Assembly: GCF_021696945.1 (NCBI RefSeq)
Contig: NZ_JACYHE010000047.1
Span: 1 to 44,273, forward strand
DNA from: Streptomyces sp. JJ36
GTDB lineage: Bacteria; Actinomycetota; Actinomycetes; Streptomycetales; Streptomycetaceae
Direction of reading: 5' to 3'
Length of the DNA stretch: 44,273 bases
The position numbers and the translations under genes were made by a program. A model generated the notes under the pieces. It was given only the letters and a program-made list of their open reading frames with translations, did no database searches and was not told the DNA's origin. Positions 7,219 to 16,300 of this stretch are shown here, one piece after another; within the stretch, counting starts at the first letter, position 1; every line of letters begins with the position of its first letter.

Positions 7219-8598
7219 TCAGGCCACGGCCTCGTGCAGGTGCGCGGCCTGCCGGTCGGTGAGAGGGCCGATCGCGGAGAGCGAGGGCCGGGCGCCCAGC
7301 ACGTCGCGGGCCACCTCGCGGATCGTGTCGGGCGTGACCGCGGAGATCCGGGCCAGCATGTCGTCCACGGACATCTGCTCGCCCCAGCACAGCTCGCCCT
7401 TGCCGAGCCGGTGCATCAGGGCCCCGGTGTCCTCGAGGCCGAGCACGGTGGAGCCGGAGAGCTGGCCGACGGCCCGGTGCACCTCGTCGTCCGTGAGTCC
7501 GTGCCGGGCCACCCGGTCGAGTTCCTCTCGGCAGATCTTGAGCACGTCCGGTACCTGGCTGGGACGGCAGCCGGCGTAGACGCCGAAGAGGCCGCAGTCG
7601 GCGAAGCCGGAGGTGTAGGAGTAGGTGCTGTAGGCGAGGCCGCGCTTCTCGCGGATCTCCTGGAAGAGCCGGGAGCTCATGCCGCCGCCGAGGGCGGCGC
7701 TCAGCACGCCGAGAGCCCAGCGCCGCTCGTCGTTGCGGGAGACCCCGGGCAGCCCGAGGATCAGGTGGGCCTGCTCGGTGCCGCGCTCCAGCAGGTCGAC
7801 GCGTCCCCCGCCTCGTATCGCCCGGCTGCCGCCGCGGGGTCCGACGGGCGCCGCGTCCGCCGTACGGGCCAGGGCGCCGGCGCGATCGAAGGCGGCCTGT
7901 ACCTGGTGCACGACGCCGGCGTGGTCGAGGTTGCCGGCGGCGGCCACGACCAGGTGGGCGGGGTCGTAGTGCTTGCGGTAGAAGCGGGCGAGGCGGTCCC
8001 GGGTGAGCGCGTTGACCGTGTCGACGGTGCCGAGGACGGGACGGCCCAGCGGGGAGTCGCCGAGCATGGTGTGTGCGAAGAGGTCGTGTACGCAGTCGCC
8101 GGGGTCGTCCTCGGTCATCGCGATCTCTTCGAGGATGACGCCGCGCTCGGCCTCCACCTCCGCGGGGTCGATCACGGAGCCGGTGAGCATGTCGCAGACC
8201 ACGTCGATGGCCAGCGGCAGGTCGGTGTCGAGCACCCGGGCGTAGTAGCAGGTGAACTCCTTCGCGGTGAAGGCGTTCATCTCGCCGCCGACGGCGTCCA
8301 GGGCCGCGGAGATGTCCAGTGCCGAGCGCCGTTCGGTGCCCTTGAAGAGCAGGTGCTCCAGGTAGTGCGTGGCGCCGTTCAGGGCGGGGGTCTCGTCCCG
8401 GGAGCCCACGTGCGCCCAGATGCCGAACGTGGCGGAGCGGACCGCCGGCAGGGTCTCGGTGAGGACCCGGAGCCCGCCGGGGAGGATCGACTTGCGGACG
8501 GTACCCGTGCCGTTCTCCCCCTTCAGCAGCGTCGATGTACGGGCGACGGCCCGCCCCCCGGTGGAGGGGCGGGCCGTCGTGCGAGGCGTACGCGTCAC
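7219..8598 (-). CDS. M16 family zinc metallopeptidase (insulinase/processing-peptidase type)
   Basis: The 459-aa protein is a single M16B-type unit. The inverted zinc motif HXXEH appears as HYLEHLLFKGT (His78, Glu81, His82), and the third ligand glutamate lies in the EAERGVILEEI segment (about 149-159). The second, inactive-like half includes the SSRLFQEIREKRGLAYS substrate-binding motif. These peptidases degrade or process peptides in the cytoplasm. GTG 8598 overlaps the pnp stop as GTGA, indicating translational coupling to pnp. The pnp-M16 pairing is common in bacteria, including Bacillus (mlpA/ymxG), though its functional reason is unclear. Confidence 0.94.
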   Translation of the reverse strand: MTRTPRTTARPSTGGRAVARTSTLLKGENGTGTVRKSILPGGLRVLTETLPAVRSATFGIWAHVGSRDETPALNGATHYLEHLLFKGTERRSALDISAALDAVGGEMNAFTAKEFTCYYARVLDTDLPLAIDVVCDMLTGSVIDPAEVEAERGVILEEIAMTEDDPGDCVHDLFAHTMLGDSPLGRPVLGTVDTVNALTRDRLARFYRKHYDPAHLVVAAAGNLDHAGVVHQVQAAFDRAGALARTADAAPVGPRGGSRAIRGGGRVDLLERGTEQAHLILGLPGVSRNDERRWALGVLSAALGGGMSSRLFQEIREKRGLAYSTYSYTSGFADCGLFGVYAGCRPSQVPDVLKICREELDRVARHGLTDDEVHRAVGQLSGSTVLGLEDTGALMHRLGKGELCWGEQMSVDDMLARISAVTPDTIREVARDVLGARPSLSAIGPLTDRQAAHLHEAVA

Positions 8599-10823
8599 TT
8601 GGCGGCGTCGTCCTTCCCGTCGCCGTTCTCGGACTCGCCGTTCTCCTCGTCGAGAACCGGGATCAGCGAGAGCTTGCCGCGCTGGTCGATCTCCGCGATC
8701 TCGACCTGCACCTTCTGGCCGACGCCGAGGACGTCCTCGACGTTCTCCACCCGCTTGCCGCCGGCGAGCTTGCGGATCTGCGAGATGTGGAGCAGGCCGT
8801 CCTTGCCCGGGAGCAGGGAGACGAAGGCGCCGAACGTGGTGGTCTTCACGACCGTGCCCAGGTACCGCTCGCCGACCTCGGGCATCGTCGGGTTGGCGAT
8901 GCTGTTGATCGTGGTGCGGGCGGCCTCGGCGGCCGGCCCGTCGGCGGCACCGATGTAGATGGTGCCGTCGTCCTCGATGGTGATGTCGGCGCCGGTGTCC
9001 TCCTGGATCTGGTTGATCATCTTGCCCTTCGGGCCGATGACCTCACCGATCTTGTCCACCGGGATCTTCACCGTGATGATCCGCGGGGCGTTGGGGGACA
9101 TCTCGTCCGGGACGTCGATGGCCTCGCTCATCACGTCGAGGATGTGCAGCCGCGCGTCCCGGGCCTGCTTGAGGGCCGCGGCGAGCACGGAGGCCGGGAT
9201 GCCGTCCAGCTTGGTGTCGAGCTGGAGCGCGGTGACGAACTGCCGGGTGCCGGCGACCTTGAAGTCCATGTCGCCGAAGGCGTCCTCGGCGCCGAGGATG
9301 TCGGTCAGCGTCACGTAGTGGGTCTCACCCTCGATCTCCTGGGAGATCAGGCCCATGGCGATGCCGGCGACCGGAGCCTTCAGCGGCACTCCGGCGTTCA
9401 GCAGGGACATGGTGGAGGCGCAGACCGAGCCCATGGAGGTCGAGCCGTTGGAGCCGAGCGCCTCGGAGACCTGGCGGATGGCGTACGGGAACTCCTCCCG
9501 GCTGGGCAGCACCGGCACCAGGGCCCGCTCGGCCAGCGCGCCGTGGCCGATCTCCCGCCGCTTCGGGGAGCCGACGCGGCCGGTCTCGCCGGTGGAGTAG
9601 GGCGGGAAGTTGTAGTTGTGCATGTACCGCTTGCGGGTCACCGGGGAGAGGGTGTCGAGCTGCTGCTCCATACGGAGCATGTTCAGCGTGGTGACACCGA
9701 GGATCTGCGTCTCGCCGCGCTCGAAGAGCGCCGAGCCGTGCACCCGCGGGATCGCCTCGACCTCGGCGGCGAGCGTACGGATGTCCGTGACGCCGCGGCC
9801 GTCGATGCGCTTCTTCTCCTTGATGACGCGCTCGCGCACCAGGGTCTTGGTCAGCGAGCGGTAGGCGGCGGAGATCTCCTTCTCGCGGCCCTCGAACTGC
9901 GGCAGCAGCTTCTCCCCGGCCAGGGCCTTCACCCGGTCCAGCTCGGACTCGCGCTCCTGCTTGCCGGCGATGGTGAGGGCCTGTGCCAGCTCGTCCCGCA
10001 CGGCCTCGGTGAGGGCGTCCAGCACGTCGTCCTGGTAGTCCAGGAAGATCGGGAACTCGCCGGTCGGCTTGGCGGCCTTGGCCGCCAGATCGGACTGGGC
10101 CTTGCACAGCACCTTGATGAAGGGCTTGGCGGCCTCCAGGCCGGCGGCGACGAGCTCCTCGGTGGGCGCCTCGGCGCCGCCCCGGACGAGCTCGACGGTG
10201 TGCTCGGTGGCCTCGGCCTCGACCATCATCACGGCCACGTCGCCGTCCGGCAGCACACGGCCGGCGACGACCATGTCGAAGACGGCCTCCTCCAGCTCGC
10301 TGTGGGTGGGGAAGGCCACCCACTGGCCGCGGATCAGGGCGACCCGGGTGCCGCCGATGGGCCCGGAGAAGGGGAGCCCGGCGAGCTGCGTGGAGCAGGA
10401 GGCGGCGTTGATCGCGACCACGTCGTAGAGGTGGTCGGGGTTGAGCGCCATGATCGTCTCGACGATCTGGATCTCGTTCCGCAGGCCCTTGCGGAAGGAG
10501 GGGCGCAGCGGACGGTCGATGAGCCGGCAGGTGAGGATGGCGTCCTCGCTGGGCCGCCCCTCCCGGCGGAAGAAGGAGCCGGGGATCTTGCCCGCGGAGT
10601 ACATCCGCTCCTCGACGTCGACCGTGAGGGGGAAGAAGTCGAGCTGCTCCTTCGGCTGCTTGGAGGCGGTGGTGGCCGACAGGACCATGGTCTCGTCGTC
10701 CAGGTAGGCCACGGCGGAGCCGGCGGCCTGCTTGGCGAGGCGGCCGGTCTCGAAGCGGATGGTGCGGCTGCCGAACGCGCCGTTGTCGATCACGGCTTCG
10801 GCGTAGTGGGTTTCGTTCTCCAC
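8595..10823 (-). CDS. pnp: Polynucleotide phosphorylase (guanosine pentaphosphate synthetase)
   Basis: PNPase is a 3'-5' phosphorolytic exonuclease that also adds 3' tails; in Streptomyces it was first described as guanosine pentaphosphate synthetase. The 742-aa protein starts at GTG 10823, chosen from the family N-terminus (ENETHYAEAVIDNGAFG) and AGGAG 9 nt upstream. Two RNase PH domains flank an alpha-helical domain. The first has RPLRPSFRKGLRNE; the second has GETQILGVTTL and VGSPKRREIGHGALAERAL. A KH domain (IPVDKIGEVIGPKGKMI) and an S1 domain (GTVVKTTTFGAFVSLLPG) follow, then an acidic tail. It lies downstream of rpsO across a 315-bp spacer with a hairpin. Confidence 0.97.
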   Translation of the reverse strand: MENETHYAEAVIDNGAFGSRTIRFETGRLAKQAAGSAVAYLDDETMVLSATTASKQPKEQLDFFPLTVDVEERMYSAGKIPGSFFRREGRPSEDAILTCRLIDRPLRPSFRKGLRNEIQIVETIMALNPDHLYDVVAINAASCSTQLAGLPFSGPIGGTRVALIRGQWVAFPTHSELEEAVFDMVVAGRVLPDGDVAVMMVEAEATEHTVELVRGGAEAPTEELVAAGLEAAKPFIKVLCKAQSDLAAKAAKPTGEFPIFLDYQDDVLDALTEAVRDELAQALTIAGKQERESELDRVKALAGEKLLPQFEGREKEISAAYRSLTKTLVRERVIKEKKRIDGRGVTDIRTLAAEVEAIPRVHGSALFERGETQILGVTTLNMLRMEQQLDTLSPVTRKRYMHNYNFPPYSTGETGRVGSPKRREIGHGALAERALVPVLPSREEFPYAIRQVSEALGSNGSTSMGSVCASTMSLLNAGVPLKAPVAGIAMGLISQEIEGETHYVTLTDILGAEDAFGDMDFKVAGTRQFVTALQLDTKLDGIPASVLAAALKQARDARLHILDVMSEAIDVPDEMSPNAPRIITVKIPVDKIGEVIGPKGKMINQIQEDTGADITIEDDGTIYIGAADGPAAEAARTTINSIANPTMPEVGERYLGTVVKTTTFGAFVSLLPGKDGLLHISQIRKLAGGKRVENVEDVLGVGQKVQVEIAEIDQRGKLSLIPVLDEENGESENGDGKDDAAK

Positions 10824-11138
10824 CAGGGGATTCTCCTCGTCCGTGTCCGCCGCCGTGCGGCGGCGGACCGTGGGTGGCGGAGCGCTCCCGGTGCGGTGCC
10901 GGTCTTCGATCGAAGCACCCGGCATCCGTGTCACGTCCGGGGGCCACTACCGAGGACCGGCGTCGGGGGACGCGCTCTGCCTCGTCAGTCTGTGTTCACT
11001 TGTGGCGTATGCAGATGTTTTGCGTCGTGGGACCAGATTACAAAGTTTCCGGCTCCCACGAGAGGTCACGGGCCGGGCCCGGTGATACGGCGAGAGGAGC
11101 GGCCCCCGGCGTACGGGAACCGCTCCCCTCCACGTGTG
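10824..11138 (-). promoter_or_regulatory. rpsO-pnp intergenic region with processing hairpin
   Basis: The 315-bp spacer carries an imperfect hairpin close to the rpsO stop (core GGAGCGG at 11096-11102 with CCGCTCC at 11120-11126, partly extended outward). A stretch of lower GC follows near 11000-11045. In Streptomyces the rpsO-pnp readthrough transcript is known to be cleaved by RNase III at an intergenic hairpin, and pnp also has its own promoter. This hairpin is the obvious candidate. I cannot place the internal pnp promoter with confidence. Confidence 0.6.
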
Positions 11139-11429
11139 CTAGCGGGCGCCTGCCGCGCCCCGGCGGATGCCGAGCCGCTCGACGAGGGCACGGAACCGCT
11201 GGATGTCCTTCTTCGCCAGGTACTGCAGCAGGCGGCGGCGCTGGCCGACCAGCAGCAGCAGACCACGGCGGGAGTGGTGGTCGTGCTTGTGCATCTTCAG
11301 GTGCTCGGTCAGGTCCGAGATGCGCGCCGAGAGCAGGGCGACCTGGACCTCGGGGGAGCCGGTGTCACCCTCCTTGGTGGCGAACTCGGAGATGATGGAC
11401 TTCTTCCTTGCTGCGTCGAGAGACGACAC
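11139..11429 (-). CDS. rpsO: 30S ribosomal protein S15
   Basis: S15 is a primary 16S rRNA-binding protein of the small subunit platform. The 96-aa protein contains the family core, including GDTGSPEVQVALLSARI, LTEHLK, HKHDHHSRRGLL, VGQRRRLLQYL and RFRALVERLGIR. The start is GTG 11427-11429. It precedes pnp, the classical rpsO-pnp arrangement. A 19-bp perfect hairpin upstream (11527-11570) isolates it from eccD. Confidence 0.97.
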   Translation of the reverse strand: MSSLDAARKKSIISEFATKEGDTGSPEVQVALLSARISDLTEHLKMHKHDHHSRRGLLLLVGQRRRLLQYLAKKDIQRFRALVERLGIRRGAAGAR

Positions 11430-11526
11430 GCGAACTCCTCAGGGGTCTGGCCGCCGAGCGCCCCTGGTCTGCGTCACAGGGGAACCTTCGGTCACTCGGG
11501 AGGCCTGGTCAGCTTACCAGCGTGCG

Positions 11527-11570
11527 ACCGGTGCCCGTGCCGGGGGCCGGGCCCCGGCACGGGCACCGGT
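11527..11570 (-). terminator. 19-bp perfect hairpin terminator after eccD
   Basis: A perfect 19-bp inverted repeat (11527-11545 with 11552-11570, 6-nt loop) lies 20 nt past the eccD stop and about 100 bp before the rpsO start. It separates the secretion locus from the ribosomal operon. Confidence 0.85.
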
Positions 11571-11589
11571 GCGCCGGCCGCGCCCCGGG

Positions 11590-13065
11590 TCAGCTCGTCA
11601 TGCTGCGGGCGGCGGAGTAGACCTCCAGCACGGCCAGGCAGAGCGGCACGAGGGTGAGCAGCACGAAGGTCTCGAAGATCTCCAGGAACCGGGCCCAGAA
11701 GGGGGTCACACCCTTGCTGGGCACGATGAGCCCGATGGCCGTGACCAGGGCGGCGGAGAACGCGAGGGCCGCGGTGAGCCAGATCGTACGGAGGCTGAGC
11801 GCTGAGTCGTCCCCGGTCACGAACGCGGCGACCATGTCCGCCGACGGGTTGAGGGCGAGCCCGAGGCCCAGCAGGGCGATCGCGGCCAGCCCGGCCACCA
11901 GGGCGCAGCCGACCTGCGCGGTGTAGCGGAAGAGCCGGGCCCGGAGCAGCATGGACAGGCCGGCGGCGAGCGCCAGCAACTGACCCCAGCCGGCGTCGGA
12001 GAAGCCCAGAACGGCGGCGGCGCCGACGACCACGGCGGCGCAGCCGCCGACGAGGCCGACCAGCATCTCGTGGCCGCGGCGGGCCTGGGCGGCGATGCGG
12101 TCCGCGTCCACCGGGCCGTCGGTGTCCGGGGCGGCGTCCGGGTCGTCGTCGTACCGCAGGGCGCCGGGCTGCGGAGTGGTGTAGCCGATCGGCAGCCGCG
12201 CGAAGCGGGAGGAGAGGCCGGGCAGGAAGGCGAGGAGGCCCACGGCGACCGGGACGCAGAGTGCGGCGGTCTCCACCGGGCGGATGTCGTTGAGGATCGC
12301 GACGAAGGTGATCAGGGTGCCGACGGCGGCGGCGAAGGCGGCGGCGACGAACGGCCCGTCGCCGCTCGGCGTGGCCACGATGAGGACGACCGAGGCGACG
12401 AGCACGGCCACACAGCCGAGCAGGAACTGCAGCCGGCCGATGCCGCCGCCGTCCTCCAGCGGCAGCAGGCCGGAACCGGCGATCATGACGTGCGGCAGCG
12501 CGCCCAGCCCCAGGGCGATCGCCGCGGGGCGGTCGTCGTAGACCCGGGCGCGTACGGCCGCGAAGGCCACCAGCAGCACCCCGGCCACGGCGGCGAGGAT
12601 GCCCGGCAGACTGTGCATGTCGTGCCGCACCGGGTCGGCGAACCAGAGCACGAAGGCCATCAGCACCAGCAGCACCAGGCCGCCGACGAGACCCGCGCCG
12701 CGCATCAGCCCGTCGTTCCACAGGGTCCGGTCCCGGGTCACCGCGGAGGCGACGGCGTCGGACACGTCGTCGTAGACGGCGGGCGGCAGGGACTCGGCGA
12801 ACGGGCGGAGGCTGAGGACCTCGCCGTCCAGGATGCGCTGCGCGGCGAAGGACCGGGCGCCGTCCAGGACCGTGCCGTCCCGGCGCACCAGGTGGTAGCC
12901 CACGGGGGCGCCCTCGGCCGGTGTCTGGCCGCTGAGGCGCAGGATCTCCGGGTAGACGTCCGCCACCGGGATGTCCTCCGGCAGGGCCACGTCGATCCGG
13001 CTGTCCGGCGCGACGATGGTGACCCGGCAGAAGCCGGTGGCGGCCGCCGATGCCGTCGTACTCAC
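11590..13065 (-). CDS. eccD: Type VII secretion integral membrane protein EccD
   Basis: EccD forms the main membrane-spanning part of the ESX channel. The 491-aa protein has a ubiquitin-like (YukD-type) N-terminal cytoplasmic domain (about 10-90: CRVTIVAPDSRIDVALPED, YHLVRRDG, GEVLSLRP). About eleven transmembrane helices then run from residue 122 to the end, the usual EccD layout. The start is GTG 13065 with an AGGGGG ribosome-binding site 9 nt upstream. It is divergent from eccC across 309 bp, so the two probably share a control region. It ends at a strong hairpin terminator and is probably monocistronic. Confidence 0.93.
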   Translation of the reverse strand: MSTTASAAATGFCRVTIVAPDSRIDVALPEDIPVADVYPEILRLSGQTPAEGAPVGYHLVRRDGTVLDGARSFAAQRILDGEVLSLRPFAESLPPAVYDDVSDAVASAVTRDRTLWNDGLMRGAGLVGGLVLLVLMAFVLWFADPVRHDMHSLPGILAAVAGVLLVAFAAVRARVYDDRPAAIALGLGALPHVMIAGSGLLPLEDGGGIGRLQFLLGCVAVLVASVVLIVATPSGDGPFVAAAFAAAVGTLITFVAILNDIRPVETAALCVPVAVGLLAFLPGLSSRFARLPIGYTTPQPGALRYDDDPDAAPDTDGPVDADRIAAQARRGHEMLVGLVGGCAAVVVGAAAVLGFSDAGWGQLLALAAGLSMLLRARLFRYTAQVGCALVAGLAAIALLGLGLALNPSADMVAAFVTGDDSALSLRTIWLTAALAFSAALVTAIGLIVPSKGVTPFWARFLEIFETFVLLTLVPLCLAVLEVYSAARSMTS

Positions 13066-13374
13066 CTTGCGATCCCCCTCATGGGCTGCTCACTGGCTCC
13101 ATCCCGCGCACAGTGCGGGCGCCTCGCTCCGCGCGTTCCCGGTGGTTCCGCCGGTTCCCGCGGCGCTCTTCACGAGGTCCCCGCACGTCCTCCACGACGG
13201 CGGCCGGTGCCGCTCCGGCGGGCGCCCCTTCGCTGCTGTGCACATGTCGCGCGACACCCTATCGCTCCCCGTGCGAGGGGCGTGCCAGTAGGATCGCCCC
13301 GCGCGGACGGAGTCCGTCGCCACGGGGGCGTCGGCAGGAACTGTCCCGTCCGCCCAAGGGATTGGTGCTTCGCC
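13066..13374. promoter_or_regulatory. Divergent eccD/eccC control region
   Basis: This 309-bp gene-free region lies between divergent eccD and eccC and must hold promoters for both unless they start inside neighbouring genes. A TAGGAT hexamer on the plus strand (13289-13294) resembles a -10 element for eccC and would give a leader of about 75 nt; no good -35 is visible. No clear operator repeat was recognised. Confidence 0.4.
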
Positions 13375-16300
13375 GTGAGTCAGATCGTCGTCAAGCGTCC
13401 GCCGCGGGCTCTGCCGCCGAGCGTGCCCAGCGAGGACCTGACGCTGGAGCCCCCGCCCGAACTCCCCCGCGGGCAGCAGGAGGGCGTGCTGATGCAGATC
13501 CTCCCCATGCTCGGCATGGGGGGCTCCGTGGTCTTCTTCTTCATGCCGAACGCCCACCCCTTCATGCGGATCATGGGCGTGGTGATGGTGGCGTCCACGA
13601 TCGCCATGCTCATCGCCACCATCGTTCGGTTTCGCCGGGGCACACAGGGACAGATGGCGCAGCTGCGCCGGGACTACCTCAAGTACCTGGCCCAGACCCG
13701 GCGCAAGGTCCGCCGCACCGCGCGGAAGCAGCGGGACGCGCAGTTCTATCTCCACCCCTCCCCCGACCAGCTCTGGGCGCTCGTCGCCGAGGGCAGCCGG
13801 GTGTGGGAACGCCGCGCCGGGGACGCCGACTTCGCCCAGGTACGCATCGGGCTCGGCGCCCAGCAGCTCGCCACCCCCCTGGTGGCTCCGGAGACCGCCC
13901 CCGTGGACGAGCTGGAGCCGCTGACGGCCGGGGCCATGCACCGCTTCCTGCAGACCCACGGCACCCTCGACGGCCTGCCGATGGCCGTCTCGCTGCGCGC
14001 CTTCTACCACATGACGCTCAGCGGCCGCCCGGAGTCGGTGCACGGCTCCGCCCGTGCGATGGTCGCCTCGCTGGCCGCGCTGCACTCCCCGGAGGACCTG
14101 GTGATCGCCGTGCTCGCCGGCCGGGGGGCGGCGGACCGGTGGGAGTGGGCCAAGTGGCTGCCGCACGTGCAGGCGCAGGGCAGCACGGACGGCGCCGGCG
14201 CCCGGCGGCTGGTCTCGGAGGACGCGCTGGAGCTGGAGGGCCTGCTCGCGGCCCGGCTGGACGGCCGCCCGCGGTTCAACGCCGAGGGCCAGCCGCTGCT
14301 GGACCAGCCGCACGTGCTGGTGGTGCTGGACGGCGGCGCCATGGTGCCGCCCGGCTCGCTGCTGGCCTCGCCCGAGGGACTCCAGGGGGTCACCGTGGTG
14401 GAGGTCGTGCCCGGCGAGATCGACAACCCGCGCGGCGGCCTCTCGGTGGTCGTCCAGCCCGGCACCCTGCAGCTCGAGTCCGGGCACGGACTGGTCTACG
14501 AGGGCACGCCCGACGTCCTCTCGCAGGAGGGCGCCGAGGCGCTGGCCCGCCAACTCGCCCCGCTGCGCATGGGCTCCGGCGGCACCGACGACGAACCACT
14601 TCTCGCCAACCTGGAGTTCACCGACCTGCTCGGCCTGGGCGACGCCGCCTCCGTGGACACCACCCGCACCTGGCGGCCGCGGTCGCAGGCGGAGCGGCTG
14701 CGGGTGCCGATCGGCGTCGGCGAGGACGGCCAGCCGGTGATGCTGGACCTGAAGGAGGCCGCGCAGGACGGCATGGGCCCGCACGGCCTGTGCGTCGGCG
14801 CCACCGGATCCGGCAAGTCGGAGCTGCTGCGCACCCTGGTGCTGGGCCTGGCGGTGACCCACTCCTCGGAGACCCTCAACTTCGTCCTCGCCGACTTCAA
14901 GGGCGGCGCGACCTTCGCCGGCATGTCGCAGATGCCGCACGTCGCCGCGGTCATCACCAACCTGGCGGACGACCTGACGCTGGTGGACCGGATGGGCGAC
15001 TCCATCCGCGGCGAGCTGAACCGCCGTCAGGAGATGCTGCGCGACGCGGGCAACTACGCCAACATCCACGACTACGAGAAGGCGCGGGCCGCCGGCGCGC
15101 CGCTGGCGCCCATCGCCTCACTGGTACTGGTCATCGACGAGTTCAGCGAACTGCTGACCGCGAAGCCGGACTTCATCGACATGTTCATCCAGATCGGCCG
15201 GATCGGCCGGTCCCTCGGCGTGCACCTGCTGCTCGCCTCGCAGCGGCTGGAGGAGGGACGGCTGCGCGGCCTGGAGACCTACCTCTCCTACCGCATCGGC
15301 CTGCGGACCTTCTCCGCCGCCGAGTCGCGGGCCGCGCTGGGCGTGCCGGACGCCTACCACCTGCCGTCCGTGCCCGGTTCCGGCTACCTGAAGTTCGGCA
15401 CCGACGAGATGACCCGCTTCAAGGCGGCGTACGTCTCCGGCGTCTACCGCAGCGGCTCCTCCGGCGACGAGGGGCGCCGCGGCCCGCTGCCGGCCGCCCG
15501 CCGCCCGGTGCTGTTCACCGCCGCGCCGGTACCCGTACAGCAGCACGAACCGGAGCCCCGGGAGCCCTCGGTGCCGGCCCCCGCGCCGGCACCGGACGAC
15601 GACGCCCTCGCCGACACGGTGCTGGACGTGATCGTGCGGCGGCTGGAGGGACAGGGGACCCCCGCCCACCAGGTCTGGCTGCCCCCGCTGGACAAGGCGC
15701 CGTCGCTGGACGAGCTGCTGCCCGGCCTGACGCCCGTCGAGGGCCGCGGCCTCACCCAGCCCGACTACGCCGGGGCGGGCCAGCTCGTGGTGCCGCTGGG
15801 CGTCGTCGACAAGCCCTTCGAGCAGCGTCGCGATCCGCTGTGGCGGGACTTCTCCGGCGCGGCCGGCCACATGCTGGTCATCGGCGGCCCGCAGTCCGGG
15901 AAGTCGACGCTGCTGCGCACCCTGGTCTCGTCGTTCGCCCTGACCCACACGCCGCAGCAGGTGCAGTTCTACGGGCTGGACTTCGGCGGCGGCGGCATGT
16001 CGGCGGTCTCCGGACTGCCGCACGTCGGCGGGATCGCCTCCCGCCTGGACCCGGAGAAGGTGCGGCGCACCATCGCCGAGGTGTACGGCATCCTCGCCCG
16101 CCGGGAGGAGTACTTCCGGGCGCACGAGATCGACTCCATCGCCACCTTCCGGCGGCGCCGCGCCCGCGGCGAGATCACCGACCAGCCCTGGGGCGACGTG
16201 TTCCTGGTGATCGACGGCTGGGCGAACTTCCGCGGGGAGTACGAGGGGCTCGACGGCTACGTCACCGACATCGCCGCGCGCGGCCTCGGTTACGGCATCC

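Noticed and set aside
8535..11657. 1040-aa plus-strand open frame opposite pnp and rpsO
   Set aside because: It is a shadow of two certain genes; its translation is Leu/Gly/Asp/His-rich without domains.
12070..13374. Open frame extending eccC upstream by 435 codons
   Set aside because: It lies antisense to eccD, and the EccC N-terminus with its basic Pro-rich start begins at 13375.
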